64,000 nt of DNA from Lepisosteus oculatus (taxonomy: Eukaryota > Chordata > Actinopteri > Semionotiformes > Lepisosteidae), in assembly GCF_040954835.1 (NCBI RefSeq), contig NC_090711.1, positions 317,501 through 381,500 of the forward strand, read 5' to 3'. Both the position numbers and the translations under genes were made by a program. Below the pieces are notes generated by a model. It was given only the letters and a program-made list of their open reading frames with translations, did not search any database and was not told the origin of the DNA. Below are positions 11,964 through 23,278 of the stretch, one piece after another; positions within the stretch are counted from its first letter, which is position 1, and each line of letters begins with the position of its first letter.

Positions 11964-12959
11964 ATGAACTCCACAACAGACCCATTTGACACGACGTACA
12001 AGATAAACTCGGCTGCCCCAGTTAGAGACTCTTTTCCCATCGCCTTTACTAAAAACTTCATTGCTGTGCTGGTATGGCTCATTCTCAGCTACATCAGTGG
12101 GTGTGTTGTAGTCACGTTCTTCAGAAACCAGACGTTTTACGAGGATCCGCGTTATATCCTGTTCATTCACATGATCATCAACGATGCAGTGCAGCTGACT
12201 GTTACCATCATGCTACATGTGCTGAGTTACATCTTCTACAAGATCAATGTGTCATTTTGCTGCGTTTTCATCCTACTTGCTGTCTTCACTACGAGAAGCA
12301 CCCCTCTGAACCTGGCAGGCATGGCCATCGAGCGTTACATCGCCGTCTGCCACCCCCTGCGACACTCCCAGATCTGCACTGTGCGCCGCACCTACGTCCT
12401 CATTGTCCTCATCTGGGTGGTGTGCATCACCCCGGACATCACAGACCTCTTCGTCACCTTGGCAACGGAACCCAACAGCTTTTTCCACTCTGCTGTCTTC
12501 TGTCTCCGCCAGAATGTTTTCAAAGACCCAAGTCTGACCTATAAAAGACAAGCATTTGACATTCTGTACTTCCTGTTTGTGTTCCTCACCCTGGTGTACA
12601 CGTACCTGCGGGTGCTGTTTGCAGCCAAGGCGCTCTCTGCTGACAAGCTGGGTGCTAAACGGGCGAGAAAAACTATCCTGCTGCACGGGGCCCAGCTGCT
12701 CATGTGTCTGCTGTCCTACATCAACCCCTCCATAGAGATTGTGTTGCTTATGATCTTCCCAGGACACATTTTAGCAATCCGCTACAGCACCTTCTTAATT
12801 GTCTACATTCTCCCAAGGTTCTTAAGCCCCATTATTTACGGGGTGCGAGATGAGAAGTTCAGGAGATACCTGAGCAGGTATATCATCTGTGGTCAATGCA
12901 GGGTCCCAGCAGTGAAAGAGCACCAGGAGAGACGAGTCACACCTGGAAACACACAGTAG
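11964..12959 (+). CDS. Odorant receptor, OR131-2-like (subfamily A, trio member 1)
   Basis: An intact 331-residue seven-segment odorant receptor. ATG is two bases after the splice acceptor 'gtttccccag', which fixes the start. Visible marks: NST at 2-4; RYILFIHM at 63-70; CC at 99-100 and C180 for the extracellular disulphide; ERY at 123-125 with HPLRHSQICTVRRTY behind it; a basic third inner loop (DKLGAKRARKT at 227-237); and LSPIIYGVRDEKFRRYL at 287-303. The C-terminal tail, VPAVKEHQERRVTPGNTQ, is longer than in the other receptors here and is shared only by the trio at 11.96, 17.7 and 21.5 kb. No damage is seen. It would be expressed in olfactory neurons. The ligand is unknown. Confidence 0.93.
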   Translation: MNSTTDPFDTTYKINSAAPVRDSFPIAFTKNFIAVLVWLILSYISGCVVVTFFRNQTFYEDPRYILFIHMIINDAVQLTVTIMLHVLSYIFYKINVSFCCVFILLAVFTTRSTPLNLAGMAIERYIAVCHPLRHSQICTVRRTYVLIVLIWVVCITPDITDLFVTLATEPNSFFHSAVFCLRQNVFKDPSLTYKRQAFDILYFLFVFLTLVYTYLRVLFAAKALSADKLGAKRARKTILLHGAQLLMCLLSYINPSIEIVLLMIFPGHILAIRYSTFLIVYILPRFLSPIIYGVRDEKFRRYLSRYIICGQCRVPAVKEHQERRVTPGNTQ

Positions 12960-14285
12960 CCAGCAAGGGTCTGTGCAGTCTGGCTGGATCACTAGAAGCA
13001 ATATGACGTTAACATAATCAATTGATTTTCACTTTCAAAAATACAACAAAACTTCCTTCATAAGATATTTATTAGATATACAATTAAAAGTGAGATTTAA
13101 GTAATAAAGTTTTAGATTCTTATATTTCAAAACAGCTTTTAGAAGTACTTGTTCTGTTGATATCTGTTGATATGTCCTGTCTGATTAAGAACATTTTGTC
13201 TAATTTTTTCTTATTTTAAGCTTCTGCCAAGTGGTATGGTTTTTATATAAAGAACAAAAAGGTTAATATATATTCTTAATACTTTACAATAAGATAAAAT
13301 TATTTCCATAAATTGTGTTTATGGTCTTGGAAATCATCAACATTGTAATTATTGTCTTGTCTATGTGTCCCTGACATCTTAATAAAAGCCATTTCTCTGT
13401 CAGTATTTCTAAATATTAAAAACTGCAAAAAATCCGGACAGCTAATCACTGAGCTGCAGTTAACAGATGAAAAGGGAGAACAGTTCTTGGTTAGTGGAGA
13501 ACTTCAGAAGTTCATTTTAATGATTAATCAAATGGTAGTGATTAATTGTGTTGCATGATGCTATAACATGCAAATCACAACCTGAACCTCAAGTACTACA
13601 GTGACTTCTATTTGTCTGGCTGACCTGACATGTTTCCTTTAAAATCTGGAATGACTTCTGTACAATGGAATCTTTTAGGTGATCATAATAGATTAAAAGC
13701 AGTTTAATCTAGATCTCCACAACACCTTGCTTAAAGAAATGCCATCTGTCCTTTTTTAAATCTGCACAGGACTCAAGGTGTCTGGTGCATCGCTAGGGTC
13801 GGCGCCACATAGCTCCCGGTCATCTTCCTTTCCAGCCTCAGCCCTAGGTCCTAGGACTTCATCAGACAGGTGAATGCTTGAGTGTGTACCTGCCTGCCAG
13901 AGCTGCGTTCACCAGCATCCGAGTTGTAAGGCGTGTCCTCTTACCACCTCTCACTCACAGAGGCTTGTCATTGCCCATGACTGTAGCACTTTACTCACGG
14001 ACTCGGAGAATCGAGATACAAACAGCTGCTTCCCACTTGTAGTGGAATTATGACTGAAGTGCTTCTTCCCTGCCTCAGTCACCGGATGAGTCATCCAGTC
14101 TCCACACTCTCTGCTGTGCAGGAACCATGTCTCTAACTATTCCCCTTGTGGGGTAGTAGCAGTGTAAGCCGTCTCTTGATTTTTCCTGTTTGGCCAGAAC
14201 TGCTTTATCACCTCCATAACCTTACCAGCAACCTGACACAGCAACAGCTGAATATGCTACTTGTTCAGAGCTCCCAGGTCCTTGG
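12960..14285 (+). repeat. Duplicated 3' flank, copy 1
   Basis: This flank is collinear with 18721-19995 behind the 17725 gene. The best-preserved part is 13870-14285 against about 19567-19995. The part near 13.43-13.77 kb also has a relative at 23.51-23.82 kb behind the 21466 gene. It carries a short LINE-tail remnant near 13.72-13.78 kb. It shows that the duplicated block included the gene and more than 1.3 kb downstream. Confidence 0.75.
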
Positions 14286-15195
14286 TGTAATTATGTTGTG
14301 TTCAATACCTTGTGTTCCACAAGTCTGCCTTCATCTTCCCATTGGCATACAGCTGCTGGTGCCTCAACACTGCACAACCAGGCTGCATTAACTAGCCGCT
14401 ACCTCCTGCCTGTTCAACACTGCACTATTTAAAAATCACCTCAGCAGTTCAGCAGCAAGATAGACCTTAACCACTCTGCATATACATAGCCAGGTCCCTC
14501 TTGCCAACACCTGTTCCTGCCAGACAGCCAGTAGCCAGATATTCTCTCTGACATTCTGCATGTACAGAGCCAATGTCCCATCAGCCACACAGCAACTCCT
14601 GGTCTTTGCTCACCTCATTCACTCAGGCATGACAGCTACATGACAGACCTTGCAATCCAACAGCTCATGGTTGGATTCTCTCCGGGATTCTGGCTTTTAA
14701 GTTACTCTTCCAGGGAAGACATAGCTTGCTTAGTCTGCTGTTTTGCACTATTCACACCATTAACTCACACACTCTTCACGGACCATCAGCGTCTCAAGTA
14801 CCACCGCTGCACACAGTCTTTTTCTCTCACACACACCCAAACTTCTGTAGCTCCAGGCCGGCCAGCCCAGCTGCCATGCCACACATGTGACAGGTGATCA
14901 CAATAACAACATGCCTCAGAAAGAGACCCCTCTCTGCTACTGAGGAGAAAACGCTCTTCCTTATTTCACTTTCCTGCATGAGAGAAAGCCTGCCATCACC
15001 TTCTGTCTGCAGGGAGGCAGGCAGACACATAGGTAATGCCGCCCACAGCTGTAGCTTGTTAAATCCCTAAATCCCTAACTACTAACACAGATCCTGCATC
15101 GGGTGACGTTTGTCAGGAGTTGCAGTGAAGTGGCTGGTTAGGACCCTATGCCAGACTATGGTAGATTAATCCCAGAAAGGTTCCATAAAGTAACA
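14286..15195. other. Non-coding, nothing recognised
   Basis: Relatively CT-rich sequence with no supported gene. It has no counterpart in the shorter interval behind the 17725 gene. Confidence 0.5.
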
Positions 15196-16640
15196 GAATC
15201 CTAAAAATGTAAAGCCTAATCTTTTTCAATTTAATCTGTTGCTTCTACAGTGTTTAATAACACATGAGTAAACTGCTCATTTGTTACATAATCCCTTTTC
15301 CCTTTGTTTTCTAGATGTTTCCCATTATTGACTTGGACACATTGTGCTTCATTCTTTACTGTACTTTGTACTGTTATAATTATTAAATAACTTTTTTATT
15401 AATTTTAGTCTCCATTACAAAATTTGTCTTCCTGTCTCTCTGTCTTAAGCCTTTGCTTATAGCTCATTATATTCCATTTACTGTATGCAACTGCATTCTG
15501 CTCTTTTTTAATCATAAATCCTTTCTTTCTCATTAACTTTTTCCTGAGCTTTTAAACCATTTGATAAAAACTGCAGCTGAGGTCCCCGCAGAGTATCTGT
15601 GGAGGGAAAGGTTTGCTGGAATACTTCTGCTCAGCAGTGTTTTTGTCCACAAAGTTATACAATCACCCCGATTATGATGGAGTGAAAGGGTTATGATGAA
15701 GGGGTTTTATTAGCTGTGTTGATCAGTACTGAATGGAAATCAATGTACAGAGACCAGCAGAGGTTAAATCCACACAGGAAATGGAAAACGAAGAAGAAAC
15801 ACAATGTTTCCAAGGCAGGACATGTTTTGATTTGAGTGATGGCAAGCACCTGTCAGAGATGCTACAGACTTACATTTCTCATCCTGGTCATCGGATTGTG
15901 TCTCTAACATGTTGCCTTCACACACGTAGTCCACGCTGCTGAATCCTGGCTTGGAATTACTTTATTATTTACATATGCTCTCAGAAAGTAATAGAAGCAA
16001 ATCTGTCTCACTTACTTCCTCTAAAAAGGTTTTCAATTAATCAAGTAAGATAGAAAAACTCTTACATTTTATTATTGCAACTATTTAAGAAACACAATTT
16101 GCTTGCCATTATCAGTCATAACCCTGTGCCCACAATCTGACCTGTCACCACACACTTTGCAAAATAAAGTATTTTTTTTACTCCAGGAAGTGAAATCATT
16201 CTATAAGTTATCAGCTTGTGAAGTTTGATGTCTTTAAAAGACTGTGAAAGAGAGCTGGTCAGTGGTCAGTGGTCATCCCTGATTGAATAGAAGCAAGCTG
16301 TGTTCCAGAGAGGTGTGGGGCTTTAGGATTTTCCAGAGCCTGTAGATGTGCTTTTTGCAGTTATTTAACATTCTGTGTATCTTCTTTCATCTCCTGTTCC
16401 TCTTGTGTTCATAGCAACCTGCCTGTTCTGGCTGTTAATCCATAAGAAGGGAGGACGTTTATGGCACTGAAGTCACATTGAGGGTAGGGTCACTCAGGAT
16501 TGAACTTTCTGTGTTTCTTCTTCTGTTTACATTAATAAAAAGGAGGAGGTAAGTAAAATGAACCCAAATCATTATGTTGTAATTAATTAAAAATGGTTAA
16601 TTTTATGGTTCATCTGGAAATTTGAAGAGCAGAAATAAAA
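15196..16640 (+). other. Relict receptor unit: flanks kept, coding region missing
   Basis: Three blocks here run in the same order as blocks around the 26666 gene: 15200-15420 matches about 24235-24420; 15570-15955 matches about 25975-26535 (the intron of that gene); 15970-16640 matches about 27890-28440 (its 3' flank). The promoter at 25.3 kb and the whole coding exon have no counterpart. The join lies near 15955-15975, where 'tggcttggaattac' runs straight into 'tttattatttacatatgctc'. I infer deletion of a receptor, since the flanks make sense only as a former gene unit. Insertion at the other locus is the less likely alternative. Confidence 0.5.
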
Positions 16641-16655
16641 TCCAGAAAAGTTCTT

Positions 16656-17163
16656 TTGAAGACAAGGACTGAAAAATTGACCTTCAGACATTTCTTTATG
16701 GATAAACAGAGAAGCCTGTGTAGCACAGACAAAAAACTGTCAATAACAGTTCCTCTGTGCAACTCTGCTCTGACTCATTATGAAGAGCTCAGCAACACCT
16801 CTTGTCTTCCTCTGTCACAGGCTGCACTGCGCCAGCTTGTCTCCACAGACGTGTAGAAAATGTCAAAGTGCCTGGTCTCTGTGTGCCCGTCTGACTGTGC
16901 AACTAATTATTAGCAACAACCACATTCACTGGTACCAAAATCTGTTTGAAAGTCTTAAGGGTGCCGAATAATCAGATTGCCATTCCAGCCTGATCAATTA
17001 TCTGTCTCATGATCCACTCCGGCCTCATTAACCTTTTGCTCATCCCAGAGCTCCCTTGTGACCTTCTGGTCATAGATGACATCACAGCGCAGGGGAGCAG
17101 CAGCAGAGAAACCCTTGATATAATCTGGCTCCCCTGCCCCTCTGTCAGAGCAGCCTGCGGGAG
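16656..17163 (+). promoter_or_regulatory. Predicted promoter and exon 1 of the 17725 receptor (class P2, copy 1)
   Basis: One of four nearly identical modules. In order: 'ctaattattag', 'gatcaattatc' and 'cctcattaacc' as homeodomain-type sites; 'catcccagagctccc' resembling an EBF site; 'gatgacatcacagc' holding the CRE-like core; a TATA-like 'gatataat' (17118-17125); and a very short exon ending at the donor GTAAGG (17164). The acceptor is AG at 17721-17722. Roles of the sites are inferred from known olfactory receptor promoters. Confidence 0.6.
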
Positions 17164-17724
17164 GTAAGGACCAAGAGTGAGTGTGAGTCTGGCAATGGCT
17201 GGAAAATGGGCTTAAGACAGGGAGCTATAATGCATGAGAAACAATACCTCACAGAAAACAGCAAGTACACGTTTCTAGTGTAGTTGTAATAGCATTAGTT
17301 GTGCAATTTCTAAGTATTTCTCACATGTTCTGATTACAGTATATACAATGGGACTGCTCCTTGTCCTCTATAGCTTGTACATGGAAAATCATAGAAATAT
17401 GTCTAATTACAATGCCGAAAGACTTCATTCAGACAGGAGACTCTATAGAGTATATCTCTATTCATACAATGACTCTGCCTGCTAATTGCATCACATTAAT
17501 TGTGTGTTGTGTGTGCTTTTATTACCGTGCAGTAAATGTTTTTTTTGACACAGCTGTTCTGGGCATCAGATTTCTACTCTGAACCCATTCTCTTCATAAG
17601 GTATTTAGGTGCTGCTGACCTTCCTGGGCTGTCAAAGACAGAAACCTGGCTTCCTCTGAGAAATATTTGGCTCTTATACTGGGATTATTACTTCACTTTT
17701 AATGATAAAATTGTTTCCCCAGAA

Positions 17725-18720
17725 ATGAACTCCACAGCAGACCCATTAGACATGACCTACAAGATAAACTCGTCTGCCCCAGTCAGAGACTCTTTGCCCA
17801 TCGCCTTCACTAAAAACTTCATTGCTGTGCTGGTATGGTTCATTTTCAGCTACATCAGTGGGTGTATTTTACTCACGTTCCTCAGAAACCAGACATTTTA
17901 CGAGGATCCACGTTATATCCTGTTCATTCACATGGTCATCAATGATGCAGCACACCTGACTCTAACTATGATGTTGAATTTACTGAGTTACATTTTCTAC
18001 AAGATCAATGTGTCCTTCTGCGCTGTTTTCATGCTGCTTGCTGTCTTCACCACGAGCAGCACCCCTCTGAACCTGGCAGGCATGGCCATCGAGCGCTACA
18101 TCGCCGTCTGCCACCCCCTGCACCACTCCCAGATCTGCACTGTGCGCCGCACCTACATCCTCATTGGCCTCATCTGGGTGGTGGGCATAACCTCGGACAT
18201 CACAGACCTCTTCGTCACCTTGGCAATGGAACCCAACAGCTTTTTCCACTCTGCTGTCTTCTGTCTCCGCCAGAATGTTTTCAAAGACCCAAGTCTGACC
18301 TATAAAAGACAAGCATTTGACATTCTGTTCTTTCTGTTTGTGTTCCTCACCCTGGTGTACACGTACCTGCGGGTGCTGTTTGCAGCCAGGGCGCTCTCTG
18401 CTGACAAGCTGGGTGCTAAACGGGCGAGAAAAACTATCCTGCTGCATGGGGTCCAGCTACTCATGTGTCTACTGTCCTACATCAACCCCTCCGTGGAATT
18501 TGTGTTGCTCATGTTTGTCCCGGGACACATCTCAGCAATCCGCTACAGCACCTACTTGATAATCTATATCCTGCCCAGGTGCCTGAGCCCCATTATTTAC
18601 GGGGTGCGAGATGAGAAGTTCAGGAGATACCTGAGCAGGTATATCATCAGTGGTCAATGCAGGGTCCCAGCAGTGAGAGAGCACCAGGAGAGACGAGTCA
18701 CACCTGGAAACACACAGTAG
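17725..18720 (+). CDS. Odorant receptor, OR131-2-like (subfamily A, trio member 2)
   Basis: An intact 331-residue receptor of the same length and layout as the 11964 gene: NST at 2-4, RYILFIHM at 63-70, ERY at 123-125, C180, basic loop before TM6, LSPIIYGVRDEKFRRYL, and the long VPAVREHQERRVTPGNTQ tail. The frame is open for another 63 residues upstream, but a splice acceptor 'gtttccccag' lies two bases before this ATG, and the relatives start here. One oddity: the segment after ERY reads HPLHHSQIC where every other subfamily A gene except the 26666 one has HPLRHSQIC, so one conserved basic residue of the second inner loop is lost. TM5 has ILFFLF in place of ILYFLF. Confidence 0.93.
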   Translation: MNSTADPLDMTYKINSSAPVRDSLPIAFTKNFIAVLVWFIFSYISGCILLTFLRNQTFYEDPRYILFIHMVINDAAHLTLTMMLNLLSYIFYKINVSFCAVFMLLAVFTTSSTPLNLAGMAIERYIAVCHPLHHSQICTVRRTYILIGLIWVVGITSDITDLFVTLAMEPNSFFHSAVFCLRQNVFKDPSLTYKRQAFDILFFLFVFLTLVYTYLRVLFAARALSADKLGAKRARKTILLHGVQLLMCLLSYINPSVEFVLLMFVPGHISAIRYSTYLIIYILPRCLSPIIYGVRDEKFRRYLSRYIISGQCRVPAVREHQERRVTPGNTQ

Positions 18721-19995
18721 CCAGCAAGGGCCTGTATAGTCTGGCTGGATCAGTAGAAACAACACGATGTTAACACATTTGAATGATTTCCACTTTCCAG
18801 AAACTGTTCATAAGATGTTTCTTAGAGATCTATTTCAAAGTTCAATCTAAGAAATAATATTTTAGGTTTCAAAAGCTTTTATAAGTCCTTGCCACTTTCA
18901 GCTGACAACTTACTGTTTTAGTTTCCAGACCTCCCATATTGTATACTGTGAAAATCAACCAATTAGTGTGGTTAGCTCCTGTCAGGTGCTATAAATTATA
19001 TATTTAAAACAGCCTGTTGAATATATTTTTCTATTACTTTGCAATAAGATAAAAAGTATTTCCAGTAGTTGTACATATGGAAATCGCCAGCATTGTAATA
19101 TTGTTGTCTTGTGTGCCTTTGGAGAGCTAATTTATTAAATAAAACCCGTTTCTGTCTGATTATTTCTGTGTGTTCAACACTAAATATTAGATACAGTGAA
19201 GGATCTGGACAGTTCATCACTGGCCATCAGTCAACAGATGAAAGGGGAGCACAGTTTCTTTGTCAGTGGGAAGTTAATTTTAAGGATTCCCAAGATAGTA
19301 AAGACCAATCGTGTTGGAGGAAGTTACAACATGCAAGCCATAACCTGGATCTCAGGTTTTAAATGGACTTTTGTTTTGTCTGGTTGACTTGTCACTAATA
19401 TCCGGAATGACATATCTGTTTGGACATCACAATTGATTAAAAGCAGTTTAACCTACAACTCCACAACCCCACAATCCCACAACCCCTTGCTTAAAGAAGT
19501 GCCTTCTGTCCTGTTTTAAATCTGCACACAGTTCTGCAGTATGTAGCTCTACAACTTCATCAGACTAGTGAATGCTTGAGTGTGTACCTGTCAGCTAAGA
19601 AGCCAGAGCTGCGTTCACCAGCATCCGATTTGTAAGGCGTGTCCTCTTACCACCTCTCACTCACAGAGGCTTGTCATTGCCCATGACTGTAGCACTTTAC
19701 TCACGGACTCGGAGAATCGAGATACAAACAGCTGCTTCCCACTTGTAGTGGAATTATGACTGAAGTGCTTCTTCCCTGCCTCAGTCACCGGATGAGTCGT
19801 CCGGACTCCACACTCTCTGCTGTGCAGGAACCATATGTCCCCTAACTATTCCCCTTGTGGGGTAGTAGCAGTGTAAGCCGTCTCTTGCTTTTTCCTGTTT
19901 GGCCAGAACTGCTTTAACACCTCCATAACCTTACCAGCAACCTGACACAGCAACAGCCGAATCTGCTTCTTGTTCAGAGCTCCCAGGGCCCTGGT
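18721..19995 (+). repeat. Duplicated 3' flank, copy 2
   Basis: Partner of 12960-14285. Past 19995 the sequence jumps to material like that at 16.5 and 28.3 kb ('cttctgtttgcattaa'), so the stretch equivalent to 14.3-16.5 kb is absent here. Confidence 0.75.
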
Positions 19996-20265
19996 ATACT
20001 TAACACGTAAAACACCCAGTATTTTGTATTTTTTCTTCTGTTTGCATTAATTAAAACAACATAATAATAAATAATCCCTTAAGAAAGAAGGAAAAGATTG
20101 AAATAAACTCAAATTCAATGTTGTAAATAGTTTAAAAAATGGTTAACTATAAAGTTATTAGTATAATACGTTTTATAAGTAAGTTATACAATATGTGTGT
20201 GAAGACTTTCTTGTGTGTAAATAAAACTTTATAAATAATAAAAAGTAAACCTTAGCTACACCTAA

Positions 20266-20946
20266 CATTATTTCAGTGTTGTTGTGTTTCTCAGTAACAG
20301 GTAGTGTGGAGAGGAGCGATGATCCTGAGCAGCTGTTCCTGTTAGGTCGGCTCTCTTCTCTGCAAACAGTACCATCACTCTCCTAACGTGCAGCTTCGGA
20401 AATCTGAAGAACAGGATTCCAGCCCTGAAAAGTATTTTTGAAGGATAAATGAAAGGAAAATCAACCATTAGACATTTCTTTGTGGTTAAACAGAGAAGCC
20501 TGTGTAGCACAGACACAAAACTGTCAATAACAGTTCCTCTGTGCATCTCTGCTCTGACTCTTATGAAGAGCTCAGCAACACCTCTTGTCTTCCTCTGTCA
20601 CAGGCTACACTGCGCCAGCTTGTCTCCACAGACGTGTAGAAAATGTCAAAGTGCCTGGTCTCTGTATGCCCATTTGATTGTGCAACTAATTATTAGCAAC
20701 AACCACATTCACTGGTACCAACATTTGTTTAAAAGTCCTAAGGGTGTCGAATACTCAGATTGCCATTCCAGCCTGATCAATTATCTGTCTCATGATCCAC
20801 TCTGGCCTCATTAAACTTTTGCTCATCCCAGAGCTCCCCTATGACCTTCTGGTCATAGATGACATCACAGCACAGGGGAGCAACAGCAGAGAAACCCTTG
20901 ATATAATCCGGCTCCCCTGCCCCTCTGTCAGAGCAGCCTGCGGGAG
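20266..20946 (+). promoter_or_regulatory. Predicted promoter and exon 1 of the 21466 receptor (class P2, copy 2)
   Basis: Same module as at 16656-17163 with only scattered differences: homeodomain-type sites, 'catcccagagctccc', 'gatgacatcacagc', 'gatataat' (20900-20907) and donor GTAAGG at 20947. The acceptor is AG at 21462-21463. The upstream part (20266-20450) is also shared with copy 3. Confidence 0.6.
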
Positions 20947-21289
20947 GTAAGGACCAGGAGTGAGTGTGAGTCTGGCAATGGCTGGAAAATGGGCTTTAGA
21001 CAGGGAGCTGAGCTATAATGCATGAGCAACAATACCTCACAGAAAACAGCAAGTACACATGTTTCTAGTGTAGTGTAATAGTACAATTTGGGGAATTTAT
21101 AAGTATTTTTCACATGGTCTGATTATATACAATGGGACTGTTACCATTCTTGTATAGCTTGTCAGTAAGCTGATACTTTGTTTAGATAGGAGATGTTATG
21201 CATTGTTTTTCATATGACCATTCTCTGCTAATTTCACCAAATTAATTGTGTGCTCCGTTTTATAATGTCATGGTGATACATTTGCCATG

Positions 21290-21400
21290 CTATCGAAGCC
21301 GATGACCTGGCTTCCTTCAAGAAACATCTGGATCCTCAGATCAGTTAGCTACTAGCTACCAAAGAACTAGATGGAAGAAGTGGCTTGTCTGTGTTTGGAG
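21290..21400 (+). repeat. LINE-tail-like remnant inside the intron
   Basis: Contains 'gacctggcttccttcaagaa', then 'gatcctcagatcagttagct' and 'actagctaccaaagaactag'. It is nearly identical to the remnant before the 11964 gene, although the promoter of this gene matches that of the 17725 gene. Confidence 0.55.
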
Positions 21401-21465
21401 GATTTATTATGTCCTTATATTGGGATTTTTATTTCATTTCTAATGATAAAATTGTTTCCCCAGAT

Positions 21466-22461
21466 ATGAACTCCACAACAGACCCATTTGACACGACGTA
21501 CAAGATTAACTCGGCTGCCCCAGTTAGAGACCCTTTGCCCATCGCCTTCACTAAAAACTTCATTGCTGTGCTGGTATGGTTCATTTTCAGCTACATCAGT
21601 GGGTGTATTTTAGTCACATTCCTCAGAAACCAGACATTTTACGAGGATCCGCGTTATATCCTGTTCATTCACATGGTCATCAACGATGCAGTGCAGCTGA
21701 CTATCACCATTATGTTACACGTGCTGAGTTACATCTCCTATAAGATAAATGTGTCCTTCTGCGCTGTTTTTACGCTCCTTGCTGTCTTCACCACGAGCAG
21801 CACCCCTCTGAACCTGGCAGGCATGGCCATCGAGCGCTACATCGCCGTCTGCCACCCCCTGCGACACTCCCAGATCTGCACTGTGCGGCGCACCTACGTC
21901 CTCATTGTCCTCATCTGGGTGGTGTGCATCACTCCGGACATCACTGAACTCTTCGTCACCTTGGCAACGGAACCCAACAGCTTTTTCCACTCTGCTGTCT
22001 TCTGTCTCCGCCAGAATGTTTTCAAAGACCCAAGTCTGACCTATAAAAGACAAGCATTTGACATTCTGTACTTCCTGTTTGTGTTCCTCACCCTGGTGTA
22101 CACGTACCTGCGGGTGCTGTTTGCAGCCAGGGCGCTCTCTGCTGACAAGCTGGGTGCTAAACGGGCGAGAAAAACTATCCTGCTGCATGGGGTCCAGCTA
22201 CTCATGTGTCTGCTGTCCTACATCAACCCCTCCGTGGAATTTGTGTTGCTCATGTTTGTCCCGGGACACATCTCAGCAATCCGCTACAGCACCTACTTGA
22301 TAATCTATATCCTGCCCAGGTGCCTGAGCCCCATTATTTACGGGGTGCGAGATGAGAAGTTCAGGAGATACCTGAGCAGGTATATCATCTGTGGTCAATG
22401 CAGGGTCCCAGCAGTGAGAGAGCACCAGGAGAGAGGAGTCACACCTGGAAACACACAGTAG
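21466..22461 (+). CDS. Odorant receptor, OR131-2-like (subfamily A, trio member 3, mosaic)
   Basis: An intact 331-residue receptor with the same marks as its two neighbours: NST at 2-4, RYILFIHM at 63-70, CAV then C180, ERY at 123-125 with HPLRHSQICTVRRTY, LSPIIYGVRDEKFRRYL and the VTPGNTQ tail. The start follows the acceptor 'gtttccccag'. The gene is a patchwork. Its first two thirds and its 3' flank match the 11964 gene (DTTYKINSAAPVRD; VLIVLIWVVCITPDIT). From about 22127 to 22388 it is identical to the 17725 gene at all but one position that I could see (LLHGVQLLM, NPSVEFVLLMFVPGHIS, ILPRCLSP). That fits gene conversion. Confidence 0.93.
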   Translation: MNSTTDPFDTTYKINSAAPVRDPLPIAFTKNFIAVLVWFIFSYISGCILVTFLRNQTFYEDPRYILFIHMVINDAVQLTITIMLHVLSYISYKINVSFCAVFTLLAVFTTSSTPLNLAGMAIERYIAVCHPLRHSQICTVRRTYVLIVLIWVVCITPDITELFVTLATEPNSFFHSAVFCLRQNVFKDPSLTYKRQAFDILYFLFVFLTLVYTYLRVLFAARALSADKLGAKRARKTILLHGVQLLMCLLSYINPSVEFVLLMFVPGHISAIRYSTYLIIYILPRCLSPIIYGVRDEKFRRYLSRYIICGQCRVPAVREHQERGVTPGNTQ

Positions 22462-22708
22462 CCAGCAAGGGCCTGTGCAGTCTGGCTGGATCACTAGAAG
22501 CAATACGACGTTAACATAATCAATTGATTTTCACTTTCAAAAATAAAACAAAACTTCCTTCATAAGATATTTATTACATATATAATGAAAAAGTCTGATC
22601 TAAGCAATTACATTTTAGATTTCAAAAAGGTTTTCTAAAGAACTTGTTCTGCTGATATTCTTACTATAATAGGTATCTGATCTTTCATTTTGTAAGATTT
22701 AACTTTAC

Positions 22709-23278
22709 TGTCACGCCTGACATCCCTCCCTAGAGGGCGCTCCACTGCTCCCATTATTGTCCTTGTGATTAAGCTCTCCAGGTGTACCCTTTTAGCGTTA
22801 TTATTTAAAGACCAGCTCCTCCAGTCCTCGGGGCTCATCATTAGGGTAAGATGTCGCGAGGCCCGCTTAGCACCAGGAAACCCTACGGCCGTCTCCTGAG
22901 GGCATAGGCCTCATCCCCGACACCTCCCGCTTCCTGAGCCCGGGGTCTGGAGGACCTCGCCCCGTCACCCTTGGACCTCCATGTTTTGTCTGTCCGTGTG
23001 CTCCCCCCTCCCGGCGATTTTAACTGTGTCGCGTCCCAGGATGGATTCCTTGTTGATGGACTCTCGGACTGTGCTTTGACCTGCCCTTGGACCCGTTTGG
23101 ATTTGGATGCCGTTTTGTCTTCCCCGTACACTGTCTCACGGACTGTCACTATTATTTCGTGCACTATTAAACCCCTGTGTGTTCCCTTTTACCACGCCTC
23201 CTGTTTTCTCCAGCTTTTACCGCATCGCATACGGTCTACTGCAAGATCTGACACGGATTTCAGTCCGTGTTCGTGACA
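22709..23278 (+). mobile_element. Probable solo LTR of an LTR retrotransposon
   Basis: About 570 bases, more GC-rich than their surroundings, that start 'tgtcacgcctgac' and end 'gtccgtgttcgtgaca', giving TG...CA ends with an inverted TGTCAC/GTGACA. It interrupts the 3' flank shared by the trio: the related flanks behind the 11964 and 17725 genes lack it. No clear target duplication was found and there is no internal coding part. Younger than the gene duplication, by position. Confidence 0.5.

Noticed and set aside
17536-17724. N-terminal extension of the 17725 receptor (and of 21466 from 21385)
   Set aside because: The extension crosses a strong splice acceptor just before the MNST start, is not conserved with the 11964 gene, and would place a hydrophobic stretch before the usual N-terminus.
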